From Thermus thermophilus (GTDB taxonomy: Bacteria; Deinococcota; Deinococci; Deinococcales; Thermaceae): a stretch of 64,000 nt of DNA. Below the pieces are notes generated by a model. That model searched no databases, was not told the origin of the DNA, and saw nothing but the letters and a program-made list of their open reading frames with translations. The position numbers and the translations under genes are program-made. The stretch spans positions 620,001 to 684,000 of the forward strand of contig NZ_AP025158.1 of the NCBI RefSeq assembly GCF_019974155.1, written 5' to 3'. The stretch's first letter is position 1; every line of letters begins with the position of its first letter. Below are positions 18,875-28,800 of this stretch, in pieces.

Positions 18875-20185
18875 TTATCTCCGAAAGCGCAGGGCCTCGA
18901 GGAGAAGCACCAGGGCGGCGAGGAGGGCGAGGAAGCGGCCCGCTCCCCCCGGGCTTCGGGGGAGGAAGCCCGCCTCGGGGGTGGGGAGGAGGGTCTCCTC
19001 GGGGGCGAGGAGGCCGGTGCGCGCCTCCCGGTAGGGCTTGAGGAAGTTGTAGACGAGAAGGGGAAAGAAGGGGCGGTCCTGTACGGCCACAAGGGGCGGG
19101 AGGTAGAGCCCCCCTTCCGCGGCGTAGAGGAGCCCCACCCCTCCTTCCCCCTCGGCCAGGGGCTGCCAAGGGCCTTTGGGGGGCGGGGGCGGGGGGAGGC
19201 TCTCCCCAAGGAGGGCCACCCCCTCCAGGAGGGGGTGGGGGGCGGTGAGGAGGACGGGAAGGGGGCTTCCCCCTTCGGGGGCGAGGTAGAGGGTGGGGCC
19301 TTCGGGGGCGCCTTGGGGCGTGGCGAGGCGCACCCGGACCTCGCTTCCAGGGAAGGCGTCCAGGAGGCGGAAAAGCCTTTCCAGGGCGGGAAGCCTCGGG
19401 TAGTCCACCCCGAGGCGCCTTAGGCCGAAGGCGGCCTCGTCGTCCAGGGGAAGGGCGTCTTCTCCTAGGAGCCGGGCGGAGAAGGCTTGGGGGAGGCCCT
19501 GAAGGCGGGCGTAGCCCCGGGGGGGGACTTCTATCCGGAAAGTCTTCCCCCCCACCTCCACCTGGGCCAGGAGGGGGCGGCCTGCGCCGTTGCCCAGGGC
19601 CAAAAACCCCGCCGCCACCGCCACGATCCCCAGGTTCTCCCTAGGGCTTCCCACGCCCACGTACCCCTCCACCCCGGGGGGCGGGGGGCCGTCCGTGGCC
19701 ACCACCACCGGGGCCTTAAGGAGCCGCCGCCCCAGGGCGATGGCCGCCTCCAGGTCCCCTTTCCGGTCCTTGGCCTCCAGGGCGAGGAGCTTCTCCTTTA
19801 GGGCGATCCCGGGGGCGGGGCCGAAGGCTTCGGGCCTCTCCCCGGCCCGCACCAAGACCGCTTCCGGAGACCTTTCCAAAAGGGGGAGGACCCTCTCCTT
19901 GGCGAGGTCCAGCCGGGTTCCCTTCCCCTCCCTTGCGGCCATGCTGGCCGAGGCGTCCACCACCAGGACCAAGGGGCCTGGGGCGAGGGGGGGGTCCTCG
20001 AGGGCGAGGACCATGAGGGCCGCCCCCAGGAGGAGGAGGAGAAGCCTCAGGTCAAGCCGGGGCCGGAAGCGCCTCGCCCGCCCCCTCTTCCAAAGCCACA
20101 CCCCGGCCCAGGGCCTCGCCCTTGGGGCCCGCCTCCGGTAGAGGAGGTAGACCAGAAGGAGGACGGGAAGGAGGAGCCAGAGCAC
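18875..20185 (-). CDS. BatA-like membrane protein with von Willebrand factor A domain
   Basis: 436-residue protein starting at GTG 20185. Two N-terminal membrane segments (about 1-16 and 45-63, the latter LDLRLLLLLLGAALMVLALED), then a vWA domain with MIDAS motif DASAS (77-81), a Pro/Gly-rich middle part and a C-terminal membrane helix FLALLAALVLLLEALRF. This layout matches BatA/aerotolerance-type proteins that often partner MoxR ATPases, but neither moxR nor other bat genes are nearby. It is divergent from tsaD, with 35 bp between the start codons. Confidence 0.78.
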   Translation of the reverse strand: MLWLLLPVLLLVYLLYRRRAPRARPWAGVWLWKRGRARRFRPRLDLRLLLLLLGAALMVLALEDPPLAPGPLVLVVDASASMAAREGKGTRLDLAKERVLPLLERSPEAVLVRAGERPEAFGPAPGIALKEKLLALEAKDRKGDLEAAIALGRRLLKAPVVVATDGPPPPGVEGYVGVGSPRENLGIVAVAAGFLALGNGAGRPLLAQVEVGGKTFRIEVPPRGYARLQGLPQAFSARLLGEDALPLDDEAAFGLRRLGVDYPRLPALERLFRLLDAFPGSEVRVRLATPQGAPEGPTLYLAPEGGSPLPVLLTAPHPLLEGVALLGESLPPPPPPKGPWQPLAEGEGGVGLLYAAEGGLYLPPLVAVQDRPFFPLLVYNFLKPYREARTGLLAPEETLLPTPEAGFLPRSPGGAGRFLALLAALVLLLEALRFRR

Positions 20186-20220
20186 CCTGCCCTAAGGCTA
20201 CCCCTGTTAGAGTAGAGGCG

Positions 20221-21192
20221 GTGTGGGTCTTGGGGATTGACACCTCCTGCGACGACACGGGGGTGGGCTTGGTGGAAGACGGCCAGGTGCGGGTGAACCT
20301 GGTGGCGAGCCAGGTGCGCCTGCACGAGGCCTTTGGCGGCGTGGTGCCGGAGCTTGCGAGCCGCGAGCACCTAAAGGCCCTCCCCCTCCTCGTGGAAAGG
20401 GCCCTGGCCGAGGCGGGCCTTAGGCCAAAGGACCTGGACCTCGTGGCCGCCACCCGGGGGCCCGGCCTCATCGGGGCCCTCCTCGTGGGGTACGCCTTCG
20501 CCAAGGGGATGGCCTTCGCCCTGGACCGGCCCTTCTACGCCATCCACCACCTGGAGGGCCACATCGCCGCCGCCTGGCCCGAAGGGCTAACCCCCCCCTT
20601 CCTCGCCCTGGTGGCCTCGGGGGGGCACACCCACCTCTACGAGGTCCTGGACCTCGGCCGCTACCGCCTCCTCGGGGCCACCCGGGACGACGCCGCCGGG
20701 GAGGCCTTTGACAAGGTGGCGAGGCTCTTGGGCCTCGGCTTTCCCGGGGGGCCCGAGGTGGAGCGCCTGGCGGAGGAGGCCGAGGAGGCCATTTCCTTCC
20801 CCGTGCCCTTGAGGGGCCAGGAGGGGTACGACTTCAGCTTCTCCGGGCTCAAGACCAAGGCCCTGCAGCTGGTGGAGAAGGGCCTTCCCAAGCCCGCCCT
20901 CGCCAAGGGCTTCCAGGAGGCGGCCATCGCCCACCTCGCCGAGGTGGTCCTAAAGGCGGCGAAGGACACGGGCCACCGGGTCCTCCTGGTGGCCGGGGGG
21001 GTGGCGGCGAACCGGGCGCTCCAGGAGCGCTTTAAGGAGGCGGGCCTAGAGGTGCATTTCCCGCCCCGGGGCCTTTCCCAGGACAACGGGGCCATGATCG
21101 CCCTCGCCGCCTGGCGCCGCCACCAGAGGGGTTTCCCCCCAAGCCCCCTCTCCTTGGGGGCCACGGCCTACTGGCCCTTGGAGGAGGCCTGA
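20221..21192 (+). CDS. tsaD: tRNA N6-threonylcarbamoyladenosine synthase subunit TsaD
   Basis: TsaD (Gcp/Kae1 family), 323 aa, transfers threonylcarbamoyl from TC-AMP to A37 of ANN-reading tRNAs. N-terminal ASKHA phosphate motif GIDTSCDDTGVGLV, metal-binding HLEGHIAA (HxxxH), LVASGGHTHLY and the C-terminal FPPRGLSQDNGAMIALA with its Asp are all intact. The GTG at 20221 is chosen because the first beta strand VWVLGIDTS begins there; TAGAGT (20208-20213) lies seven nt before it, which suggests a leaderless message. Confidence 0.95.
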   Translation: MWVLGIDTSCDDTGVGLVEDGQVRVNLVASQVRLHEAFGGVVPELASREHLKALPLLVERALAEAGLRPKDLDLVAATRGPGLIGALLVGYAFAKGMAFALDRPFYAIHHLEGHIAAAWPEGLTPPFLALVASGGHTHLYEVLDLGRYRLLGATRDDAAGEAFDKVARLLGLGFPGGPEVERLAEEAEEAISFPVPLRGQEGYDFSFSGLKTKALQLVEKGLPKPALAKGFQEAAIAHLAEVVLKAAKDTGHRVLLVAGGVAANRALQERFKEAGLEVHFPPRGLSQDNGAMIALAAWRRHQRGFPPSPLSLGATAYWPLEEA

Positions 21193-21294
21193 GGCCGCCC
21201 CGTGCGGGTGGGGGGAAAGGGAAGCGGCCCCTTCGCCTCCCGTGCCGGCCTTGGCCTGCGTGGGGGTGTAAAGGGGTTTCTCATCCCCAAGGGG

Positions 21295-21300
21295 TACAAT
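21295..21300 (+). promoter_or_regulatory. -10 element upstream of secA
   Basis: TACAAT at 21295-21300, ten nt before the secA ATG (21311). The expected start site leaves a leader of only a few nt ending TTAGG next to the ATG. The -35 region is not obvious. The 100-bp stretch between tsaD and this element (21193-21290) holds only weak GC inverted repeats (GGCCGC with GCGGCC, about 21193-21230), possibly a tsaD terminator. Confidence 0.55.
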
Positions 21301-21310
21301 CGGCCTTAGG

Positions 21311-24304
21311 ATGTTGGGCCTCATACGGAAGCTTTTTGACAACAACGAGCGCGAGATCGCCCGCTACTACAAGCAGGTGGTGGAGCCGGTGAACCGCCTC
21401 GAGGCCGAGGTGGAGAAGCTCCCCGACCTCGCCGCCGCCTACCGGGAGCTCAAGGAGAAGCACGAGAAGGGGGCCTCCCTGGACGAGCTCCTCCCCATGG
21501 CCTTCGCCCTCACCCGGGAGTCGGCCAAGCGCTACCTGGGCATGCGCCACTTTGACGTCCAGCTCATCGGCGGGGCCGTCCTCCACGAGGGCAAGATCGC
21601 CGAGATGAAGACGGGCGAGGGCAAGACCTTGGTGGCCACCTTGGCCGTGGCCCTAAACGCCCTCACGGGGAAGGGCGTCCACGTGGTCACGGTGAACGAC
21701 TACCTGGCCCGGCGCGACGCCGAGTGGATGGGGCCCGTCTACCGGGGCCTGGGCCTCTCCGTGGGGGTGATCCAGCACGCCTCCACCCCGGCGGAGCGCC
21801 GCAAGGCCTACCTCGCCGACGTCACCTACGTGACCAACTCCGAGCTCGGCTTTGACTACCTGCGGGACAACATGGCCATAAGCCCCGACCAGCTCGTCCT
21901 CCGCCACGACCACCCCCTCCACTACGCCATCATTGACGAGGTGGACTCCATCCTCATTGACGAGGCCCGCACCCCCCTCATCATCTCTGGCCCCGCGGAG
22001 AAGGCCACCGACCTCTACTACAAGATGGCGGAGATCGCCAAGAAGCTGGAAAGGGGCCTGCCCGCCGAGCCCGGGGTGCGCAAGGAGCCCACGGGGGACT
22101 ACACCATTGAGGAGAAGAACCGTTCCGTCCACCTCACCCTCCAGGGCATCGCCAAGGCGGAGAAGCTCCTCGGCATTGAGGGCCTCTTCAGCCCGGAGAA
22201 CATGGAGCTCGCCCACATGCTCATCCAGGCCATCCGGGCGAAGGAGCTCTACCACCGGGACCGGGACTACATCGTCCAGGACGGCCAGGTCATCATCGTG
22301 GACGAGTTCACGGGCCGCCTCATGCCGGGCCGCCGCTACGGGGAGGGCCTCCACCAGGCCATTGAGGCCAAGGAGGGGGTCCGGATTGAGCGGGAGAACC
22401 AGACCCTGGCCACCATCACCTACCAGAACTTCTTCCGCCTCTACGAGAAGCGGGCGGGGATGACGGGCACCGCCAAGACCGAGGAGAAGGAGTTCCAGGA
22501 GATCTACGGGATGGACGTGGTCGTGGTGCCCACCAACCGCCCGGTGATCCGCAAGGACTTCCCCGACGTGGTCTACCGGACGGAAAAGGGGAAGTTCTAC
22601 GCCGTGGTGGAGGAGATCGCCGAGAAGTACGAGCGGGGCCAGCCCGTCCTCGTGGGCACCATCAGCATTGAGAAGTCCGAACGCCTCTCCCAGATGCTCA
22701 AGGAGCCCAGGCTCTATCTCCCCAGGCTGGAGATGCGCCTGGAGCTCTTCAAGAAGGCGAGCCAGAAGCAGCAGGGCCCCGAGTGGGAGAAGCTCAGGAA
22801 GCTTCTGGAAAGGCCCGCCCAGCTCAAGGACGAGGACCTCGCCCCCTTTGAGGCCCTCATCCCGCCCAAGGGGAACCTCAGGACGGCCTGGGAGGGCCTG
22901 AAGCGGGCGGTGCACACCCTTGCCGTCCTCCGCCAGGGGATCCCCCACCAGGTTCTCAACGCCAAGCACCACGCCAGGGAAGCGGAGATCGTGGCTCAGG
23001 CGGGGCGGAGCAAGACGGTCACCATCGCCACCAACATGGCGGGGCGGGGCACGGACATCAAGCTCGGGGGCAACCCCGAGTACCTGGCCGCCGCCCTCCT
23101 GGAGAAGGAGGGCTTTGACCGGTACGAGTGGAAGGTGGAGCTCTTCATCAAGAAGATGGTGGCGGGGAAGGAGGAGGAGGCCAGGGCCCTCGCCCAGGAG
23201 CTCGGGATCCGGGAGGAGCTTCTGGAAAGGATCCGCGAGATTCGGGAGGAGTGCAAGCGGGACGAGGAGCGGGTCCGGGCCTTGGGCGGGCTTTTCATCA
23301 TCGGCACCGAGCGGCACGAGTCCCGCCGCATAGACAACCAGCTCCGCGGCCGCGCCGGGCGCCAGGGGGACCCCGGGGGAAGCCGCTTTTATGTCTCCTT
23401 TGACGACGACCTCATGCGCCTCTTCGCCTCCGACCGGGTCATCGCCATGCTGGACCGCATGGGCTTTGACGATTCCGAGCCCATAGAGCACCCCATGGTG
23501 ACCCGCTCCATTGAGCGGGCCCAGAAGCGGGTGGAGGACCGGAACTTCGCCATCAGGAAGCAGCTTCTCCAGTTTGACGACGTCTTAAGCCGCCAGCGGG
23601 AGGTGATCTACGCCCAGCGCCGCCTGATCCTCCTCGGCAAGGACGAGGAGGTGAAGGAGGCCGCCATCGGCATGGTGGAGGAGACGGTGGCCTCTCTGGC
23701 GGAGAACTTCCTGAACCCCGAGGTCCACCCCGAGGACTGGGACCTCGAGGGCCTCAAGGCCACCCTCCTGGACACCGTGCCCCAGCTTCAGGGCTTCCCC
23801 TTTGCGGAGCTTAGGGGCTTGAAGGCCGAGGAGGCGGTGGAGAGGCTCGTGGAGGCCGCCCTCAAGGCCTACGAGGCCCGCGAGGCCGAGCTTTCCCCGC
23901 CCCTCATGCGGGCCGTGGAGCGCTTCGTCATCCTCAACGTGGTGGACAACGCCTGGAAGGAGCACCTCCACAACCTGGACGTCCTCCGCCAGGGGATCTT
24001 CCTTCGGGGCTACGGCCAGAAGGACCCCTTCCAGGAGTACAAGATTGAGGCCACCCGCCTCTTCAACGAGATGGTGGCCTTCATCAAGAGCGAGGTGGCC
24101 AAGTTCCTCTTCCGCCTCAAGGTGGAGGCCGAGCCCGTGCGGCCCGTGCGGGAGGCGCCTTACGTGCCCGTGCCCGAGGCCAAGCCGGAGCCTTCCGAGG
24201 TCTTCGGGGTGGAAAGGAAGCGCGCCACCCCTCCGCCCCAGCCGGGCCTCTCCCGGGCGGAGCGCCGGCGGCTCATGCGCCAGGAGAAGAAGCGGAAGAG
24301 GTGA
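21311..24304 (+). CDS. secA: Preprotein translocase motor ATPase SecA
   Basis: SecA (997 aa) drives post-translational export through SecYEG. NBD1 has Walker [12 protein letters not shown] and Walker [22 protein letters not shown]; the preprotein cross-linking domain follows; NBD2 has [22 protein letters not shown] and the arginine finger region [13 protein letters not shown]. The helical scaffold/wing region ends with a basic tail and lacks the C-terminal zinc finger found in E. coli SecA. An insertion of about 70 residues after [15 protein letters not shown] (about 455-545) between NBD2 motifs makes it longer than most bacterial SecAs, as in the known Thermus protein. Confidence 0.97.
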   Translation: MLGLIRKLFDNNEREIARYYKQVVEPVNRLEAEVEKLPDLAAAYRELKEKHEKGASLDELLPMAFALTRESAKRYLGMRHFDVQLIGGAVLHEGKIAEMKTGEGKTLVATLAVALNALTGKGVHVVTVNDYLARRDAEWMGPVYRGLGLSVGVIQHASTPAERRKAYLADVTYVTNSELGFDYLRDNMAISPDQLVLRHDHPLHYAIIDEVDSILIDEARTPLIISGPAEKATDLYYKMAEIAKKLERGLPAEPGVRKEPTGDYTIEEKNRSVHLTLQGIAKAEKLLGIEGLFSPENMELAHMLIQAIRAKELYHRDRDYIVQDGQVIIVDEFTGRLMPGRRYGEGLHQAIEAKEGVRIERENQTLATITYQNFFRLYEKRAGMTGTAKTEEKEFQEIYGMDVVVVPTNRPVIRKDFPDVVYRTEKGKFYAVVEEIAEKYERGQPVLVGTISIEKSERLSQMLKEPRLYLPRLEMRLELFKKASQKQQGPEWEKLRKLLERPAQLKDEDLAPFEALIPPKGNLRTAWEGLKRAVHTLAVLRQGIPHQVLNAKHHAREAEIVAQAGRSKTVTIATNMAGRGTDIKLGGNPEYLAAALLEKEGFDRYEWKVELFIKKMVAGKEEEARALAQELGIREELLERIREIREECKRDEERVRALGGLFIIGTERHESRRIDNQLRGRAGRQGDPGGSRFYVSFDDDLMRLFASDRVIAMLDRMGFDDSEPIEHPMVTRSIERAQKRVEDRNFAIRKQLLQFDDVLSRQREVIYAQRRLILLGKDEEVKEAAIGMVEETVASLAENFLNPEVHPEDWDLEGLKATLLDTVPQLQGFPFAELRGLKAEEAVERLVEAALKAYEAREAELSPPLMRAVERFVILNVVDNAWKEHLHNLDVLRQGIFLRGYGQKDPFQEYKIEATRLFNEMVAFIKSEVAKFLFRLKVEAEPVRPVREAPYVPVPEAKPEPSEVFGVERKRATPPPQPGLSRAERRRLMRQEKKRKR

Positions 24305-24308
24305 GGCC

Positions 24309-24338
24309 GCCCCATGCTGGCCCGGGCCAGCATGGGGC
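24309..24338. terminator. 30-bp perfect palindrome between convergent secA and acyl-CoA synthetase
   Basis: The sequence from 24309 (GCCCCATGCTGGCCC) to 24338 is its own reverse complement over all 30 bases. It begins five nt after the secA stop and ends 29 nt before the opposing gene's stop. There is no T tract on either side. The position suggests a bidirectional terminator or mRNA 3'-end stabiliser. Confidence 0.7.
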
Positions 24339-24367
24339 CCCGGAAAAGCGGCCCAACGGGGCGAAGC

Positions 24368-26251
24368 CTACTCCTCGAGGGTGGAGAGGTCCCCGGGGTC
24401 CTTGCCCAGCTCCTTGGCCTTGAGGAGCCGCCTCAGGATCTTCCCCGAGCGGGTCTTGGGGAGCTTGTCCAGGAAGACCACCTCGCTCGGCGTGGCGATG
24501 GGGCCAAGCTCCCGGCGCACGTGCTGGACGAGGGCCTCCTTCAGCTCCTCCGAGGGGGTTTGCCCAAGCCTAAGGACCACGAAGGCCTTGATGGCCTCCC
24601 CCTTCAGGGGGTCGGGGACGCCGATGACCGCGGCCTCGGCCACGGCGGGATGGGAGACCAGGGCGCTTTCCACATCGGCGGTGCCGATGCGGTGCCCGGC
24701 CACGTTCAAGACGTCGTCCGCCCGGCCCAGGACGCTGAAGTACCCCTCCTCGTCCCGGCTCGCCACGTCCCCGCTGGCGTAGACCCCGCCTGGGATCTCC
24801 CGCCAGTACTGGAGGTAGCGCTCGTGGTTCCCCCAGACGGTGCGCATCATGTGGGGGAAGGGCCGCTTGAGGACGAGAAGCCCGCCCTGCCCCGGGGGCA
24901 CGGGCCTCCCCTCCTCGTCCACCACCGCCGCCTCCACCCCGGGGAGGGCCACCCCGGCGAAGCCGGGCTTGGCGGGGAGGACGAGGGGCGTCCCTATGGT
25001 GGGGCCGCCGAGCTCCGTCTGCCACCAGTTGTCCGCCACGAACCCCCGCCTGCCCCCCTCCACCAGGTGCTCGTAGGCCCACTTCATGGCCTCGGGGTTC
25101 AAGGGTTCCCCGGCCACGGCCAAAAGGCGCAAGGAGCTAAGGTCGTACTTCCTGGGCCACTCGGGGCCGTACCTCATGAACATGCGCACCGCCGTGGGGG
25201 CGGTGAACATCACGTTCACCCGGTACCGCTCCACCGCCTGCCAGAAGGCCCCGGGGTCGGGGTGGTCGGGGGCCCCTTCCCGAAGGACGGAGGTCACCCC
25301 TTCCAGGAGGGGGGCGTAGACGATGTAGGAGTGGCCCACGATCCAGCCGATGTCGCTCGTGGCCCAGAAGACGTCCTCGTCCTTCACGTCAAAGAAGGTG
25401 CGCAGGTGGTAAGTGGTGCCCACCATGTACCCCCCGTGGACGTGGACCACGCCCTTGGGCTTCCCCGTGGAGCCCGAGGTGTAGAGGATGAAGAGGGGGT
25501 GCTCGGCGTCCACCATCTCCGCCCGGGCCTCCGGGGGGCTTTCCCAGAGGAGCTCGTGGAAGTCGTGGTGCCCCTCGGGGAGCTCCGCCTTGTAGGCCCG
25601 CTGGAACCAGACCACCTTGAGGGGGAGGTCGCGGATGGCCTCCTCGGCGATGCTCCTGAGGTCCACCCCCTTGCCCCGGCGGTAGCTCACGTCCCCGGCG
25701 ATGAGGAGCTTGGCCCCGGCGTCCAGGATGCGCTCCCTCAGGGCCGAGACCCCAAGCCCGGCGTAGACCACGCTGTGGATGGCCCCGAGGTAGGCCGTGG
25801 CCAGCATGGCCATGACGCCCTCCAGGGTGAGGGGCATGTAGATCACCACCCGGTCCCCCTTTTCCACCCCGAGGCGCCTAAGCCCCGTGGCCAGGCGGCG
25901 CACCCGGTCCAAAAGCTCCCCGTAGGTGAGCTTCTCCTCCCGGCCGTCCTCGGCGAGGTAGAGGAGGGCCACCTTGTTCCTTAGGCCCCTTTCCACGTTC
26001 CGCTCCAGGGCGTTGTAGACGGCGTTGGTGGTGCCGCCCAGGAACCAGCGGTGCTCGGGGAGGTTCCACTCCAGGACCTTCTCAAAGGGCTTTTCCCAGT
26101 AGAACCTCCGGGCCCACGCGCCCCAGAAGCCCTCGGGGTCCTCGAGGCTTTTCCGGTACTCCGCCGCGTAGTCCCGGAGGTTCGCCCTCTCCCTCAAGTC
26201 CTCAGGTGCCCAAAGCCGTTCCTGAACCTTAAGGAGCTTTTCCAGCGCCAT
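24368..26251 (-). CDS. Acetyl/propionyl-CoA synthetase (AMP-forming), second paralogue
   Basis: 627-residue AMP-forming acyl-CoA synthetase. The ATP loop [12 protein letters not shown], the acetate-pocket motif NWWQTELGG with the conserved Trp, the hinge [13 protein letters not shown] and the acetylatable catalytic Lys in KTRSGK near the C-terminus are all intact, so it should activate acetate or propionate. It starts 23 nt inside the end of the IclR-synthetase fusion gene, with a strong AGGAGG site before the ATG, and is surely co-transcribed with it. It is clearly diverged from the acs at 28898, so it is not a recent duplicate. Confidence 0.9.
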   Translation of the reverse strand: MALEKLLKVQERLWAPEDLRERANLRDYAAEYRKSLEDPEGFWGAWARRFYWEKPFEKVLEWNLPEHRWFLGGTTNAVYNALERNVERGLRNKVALLYLAEDGREEKLTYGELLDRVRRLATGLRRLGVEKGDRVVIYMPLTLEGVMAMLATAYLGAIHSVVYAGLGVSALRERILDAGAKLLIAGDVSYRRGKGVDLRSIAEEAIRDLPLKVVWFQRAYKAELPEGHHDFHELLWESPPEARAEMVDAEHPLFILYTSGSTGKPKGVVHVHGGYMVGTTYHLRTFFDVKDEDVFWATSDIGWIVGHSYIVYAPLLEGVTSVLREGAPDHPDPGAFWQAVERYRVNVMFTAPTAVRMFMRYGPEWPRKYDLSSLRLLAVAGEPLNPEAMKWAYEHLVEGGRRGFVADNWWQTELGGPTIGTPLVLPAKPGFAGVALPGVEAAVVDEEGRPVPPGQGGLLVLKRPFPHMMRTVWGNHERYLQYWREIPGGVYASGDVASRDEEGYFSVLGRADDVLNVAGHRIGTADVESALVSHPAVAEAAVIGVPDPLKGEAIKAFVVLRLGQTPSEELKEALVQHVRRELGPIATPSEVVFLDKLPKTRSGKILRRLLKAKELGKDPGDLSTLEE

Positions 26252-28766
26252 AGTCCTCCTCCAGTCCCGAGGTGTCCCCCGGGTCTAGGCCGAGAAGTTC
26301 CGCCTTAAGGAGCCGCCTCAGGATCTTTCCCGAGCGGGTCCGGGGAAGGCGTTCCCGGAAGAAGACCCTGGGGGGCGGAACAGGGCCCAGGTGCCGCAGG
26401 ACGTGGGCCTTGAGCTTTTCCGCCAGGAGGGGCTTGAGCTCCTCGGGGAACTCCCGGGCCTGCGGCACCACGAAGACGGCGATCTCCTCCCCCGCCTCCC
26501 CCGGCACCCCCACCGCGGCCGCCTCCGCCACCTGGGGGTGGGTGAGGAGGACGGCCTCCACCTCCGCGGGGCCGATCCGGGCCTCGCCCACCTTGATGAC
26601 CTCCTCGGTGCGGCCCAGGATGCGGAAGTACCCTTCTTCATCCATCTCCGCGAGGTCCCCCGTCCAGTAGAGGCCTCCCCGCCAGGGGGAGTGCCCCCCC
26701 CGGAGGTCCACCATGTGGGCGGGCCCCGTGGCGCCGAGGACCAGGTGCCCCTTGGTCCCGGGGGGGAGGGGCCGTCCCTCCTCGTCCACCACCCGGGCCT
26801 CCACCCCGGGGAGGGGGAGGCCCACGTAGCCGGGCTTGGCCGGGAGGGCGGGGGGCGTGGCCAAGGCGGGGGCCCCGAGTTCCGTCTGCCACCAGTTGTC
26901 CACGGGCCAGGCCAGGTGCTCCCGGGTCCAGCGCCAGATCTCGGGGCTCAGCACCTCGCCCACGCTCGCCGCCAGGCGGAGCCCCGTGGGCCGGGCCTCC
27001 CCATGGCGCCTCAGGGTCCGGAGCACCGCAGGGGAGGTGAGGAGGACGTCCACCCCGAGGTGGGCCAGGCGCTCGTAAAAGGCCCCGGGGCTCGGATGGT
27101 CGGGCCGGTCCTCCACGAGGAGGGAGGTGCCGCCAAGAAGCAAGGGGGCGTAGAGGCCGAAGGAGTGGCCCACGATCCAGAAGAGGTCGGCGGTGGTGTG
27201 GAAGACCTCCCCCGGTTTCAGGTCAAAGACGTGCCGGAGGGCCCAGGCGACCCCCACCATGTACCCCCCGTGGCCGTGGACCACGCCCTTGGGCTTTCCC
27301 GTGGAGCCCGAGGTGGGAAGGAGGAAGAGGGGATGGGCTGCGGGCACGGGCTCGGGCTCGGCGGGCCGGGCCTCGTAAAGCCGCTCCAGAAACTCGGGGC
27401 TTCCCCGGACGTGCCAGAGGACCTTAAGGTCCAGGCCTTGGATTGCGGCCTCCACCACCTCCCGCACCCGCACGGGCTGGCCCCGGTAGAAGTAGGCGTC
27501 CGCCGCCACGAGGAGCCGGGGCCTCAGGTCCTCGAGGCGCCGCCTCAGGGCCTCCGGGCCCAGGCCCAGGGGCAGGGCCGCGTGCACCGCCCCGATCCGG
27601 GCGCAGGCCAAGGCGGTGAGGGCGGCCTCGAGGCCCGTGGGCAGGTAGAGGGCCACCCTGTCCCCCCGCCCCACCCCCAGGGTCCGGAAAAGCCCGGCGA
27701 GCCTGCTTGAGAGCTCCCGGACCTCCTTGTAGGTCCACTTCCCAAGCCGCCCTTCCCCGTCCAGGGTGAGGAGGGCGAGTTGCTGGGCCTTTTCCGGGAG
27801 GTGCCGGTCCAGGGCGTTTAGGGCCACGTTGGTGAGGCCGCCCGCGAACCAGGTCCGGTCCTCCCGGCGGAAGACCGCCTTCCAGGGCCTCTCCCAGGCG
27901 AAATCCCGGGCGAAGCCTTCCCAGAAGGCCTCGGGGTCCTCGAGGCTCGCCCGGTGGGCGGCCCGGGGGTCGGGCAGGTTGGCGGCGCGGCGGAGGGCCT
28001 CGGGGGGGTCTATCCGCTCCACCCTTCCCGGCTCGGGGAGGGCGGGCGGGGGGGTGGGGGCCTCCTCCTCGGGCAGGACCTGGGCGGAGACCCGGGCCAC
28101 CTCGGCCAGGGCCCGGGCCAGGCGGCCGAAGGCGAAGGGGAAGCGGCGCGAGGGCACCTTGACCCCCAGGGCCCCGAGGAGGCGCCCCTCCGGGCTCAGG
28201 AGGGGGACGGCCACCCCGGAGACCCCGAGGGCGTACTCCTCCATCTCCACCGCAAGCCCCGAGGCCCGGACGCGCTTCAGCTCCTCCTCCAGGGCCAGGG
28301 GGTCGGTGAGGGTGTAGGGGGTCTTGGGGGTGAGGGGGGGCAGGGGGAAGTCCCCGAAGGCGAGGAGCACCTTCCCCAGGGCCAGGGCGTGCCACTCCGG
28401 GGGCAGGGCCTCCCCCAGGGGGTGGAGCTGGCCCTGCCGCCCCCGGGTCTTGAGCCGCACCCCCTGGGGGGTGAGGAGGGCGAGGTAGCACCGCTCCCGG
28501 GTGCGCAGGTAGAGTTCCTCCAAGGCCTCCTCCAAGGGCGTGGGCTCCAAGGGGACGGGCTTTTGCCGCGCGAGCCGGAAGCCCCCTTCCTCCTTCACCA
28601 CGAAGCCCTCCTCCATCAGGCTGTGGAGGAGGGCGTAGGCGGAGGAGAGGCTCTTTCCCAGGAGGCGGGCCACCTCCTTCGCCCCCACCCCTTCCGGGTG
28701 GTCCGCCAGGTAGGCCAAGAGGCGCAGGGCCTGCTGCACGGTGGAAAGCCCCCGCTTGCGCGCCAT
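26229..28766 (-). CDS. IclR-type transcriptional regulator fused to AMP-forming acyl-CoA synthetase
   Basis: 845-residue single open frame joining two normally separate proteins. Residues 1-65 are an IclR winged helix (STVQQALRLLAYLADHPEG, then ARLLGKSLSSAYALLHSLMEEGF); 75-230 are the IclR effector-binding domain (LALGKVLLAFGD, EYALGVSGVAVPLLSPEG); 231-255 are a Pro/Glu linker; 256-845 are a full acyl-CoA synthetase with [10 protein letters not shown] (485-494), WWQTE (625-629) and the acetylatable K814 in RTRSGK. The hinge has GRTEEVIKVGEAR instead of GRxDDVxNVAGHR, so activity may be altered. It is divergent from acs and upstream of a second synthetase. A role as a substrate-sensing autoregulator is inference. 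Confidence 0.9.
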   Translation of the reverse strand: MARKRGLSTVQQALRLLAYLADHPEGVGAKEVARLLGKSLSSAYALLHSLMEEGFVVKEEGGFRLARQKPVPLEPTPLEEALEELYLRTRERCYLALLTPQGVRLKTRGRQGQLHPLGEALPPEWHALALGKVLLAFGDFPLPPLTPKTPYTLTDPLALEEELKRVRASGLAVEMEEYALGVSGVAVPLLSPEGRLLGALGVKVPSRRFPFAFGRLARALAEVARVSAQVLPEEEAPTPPPALPEPGRVERIDPPEALRRAANLPDPRAAHRASLEDPEAFWEGFARDFAWERPWKAVFRREDRTWFAGGLTNVALNALDRHLPEKAQQLALLTLDGEGRLGKWTYKEVRELSSRLAGLFRTLGVGRGDRVALYLPTGLEAALTALACARIGAVHAALPLGLGPEALRRRLEDLRPRLLVAADAYFYRGQPVRVREVVEAAIQGLDLKVLWHVRGSPEFLERLYEARPAEPEPVPAAHPLFLLPTSGSTGKPKGVVHGHGGYMVGVAWALRHVFDLKPGEVFHTTADLFWIVGHSFGLYAPLLLGGTSLLVEDRPDHPSPGAFYERLAHLGVDVLLTSPAVLRTLRRHGEARPTGLRLAASVGEVLSPEIWRWTREHLAWPVDNWWQTELGAPALATPPALPAKPGYVGLPLPGVEARVVDEEGRPLPPGTKGHLVLGATGPAHMVDLRGGHSPWRGGLYWTGDLAEMDEEGYFRILGRTEEVIKVGEARIGPAEVEAVLLTHPQVAEAAAVGVPGEAGEEIAVFVVPQAREFPEELKPLLAEKLKAHVLRHLGPVPPPRVFFRERLPRTRSGKILRRLLKAELLGLDPGDTSGLEEDYGAGKAP

Positions 28767-28800
28767 GGGTTGAGCTTATCTTCCCACCCCTCCAGGCGCC

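Noticed and set aside
21653-23491. 600-codon minus-strand frame opposite secA
   Set aside because: Val/Leu/Gly/His-rich antisense shadow with no motif; SecA is unambiguous on the plus strand.
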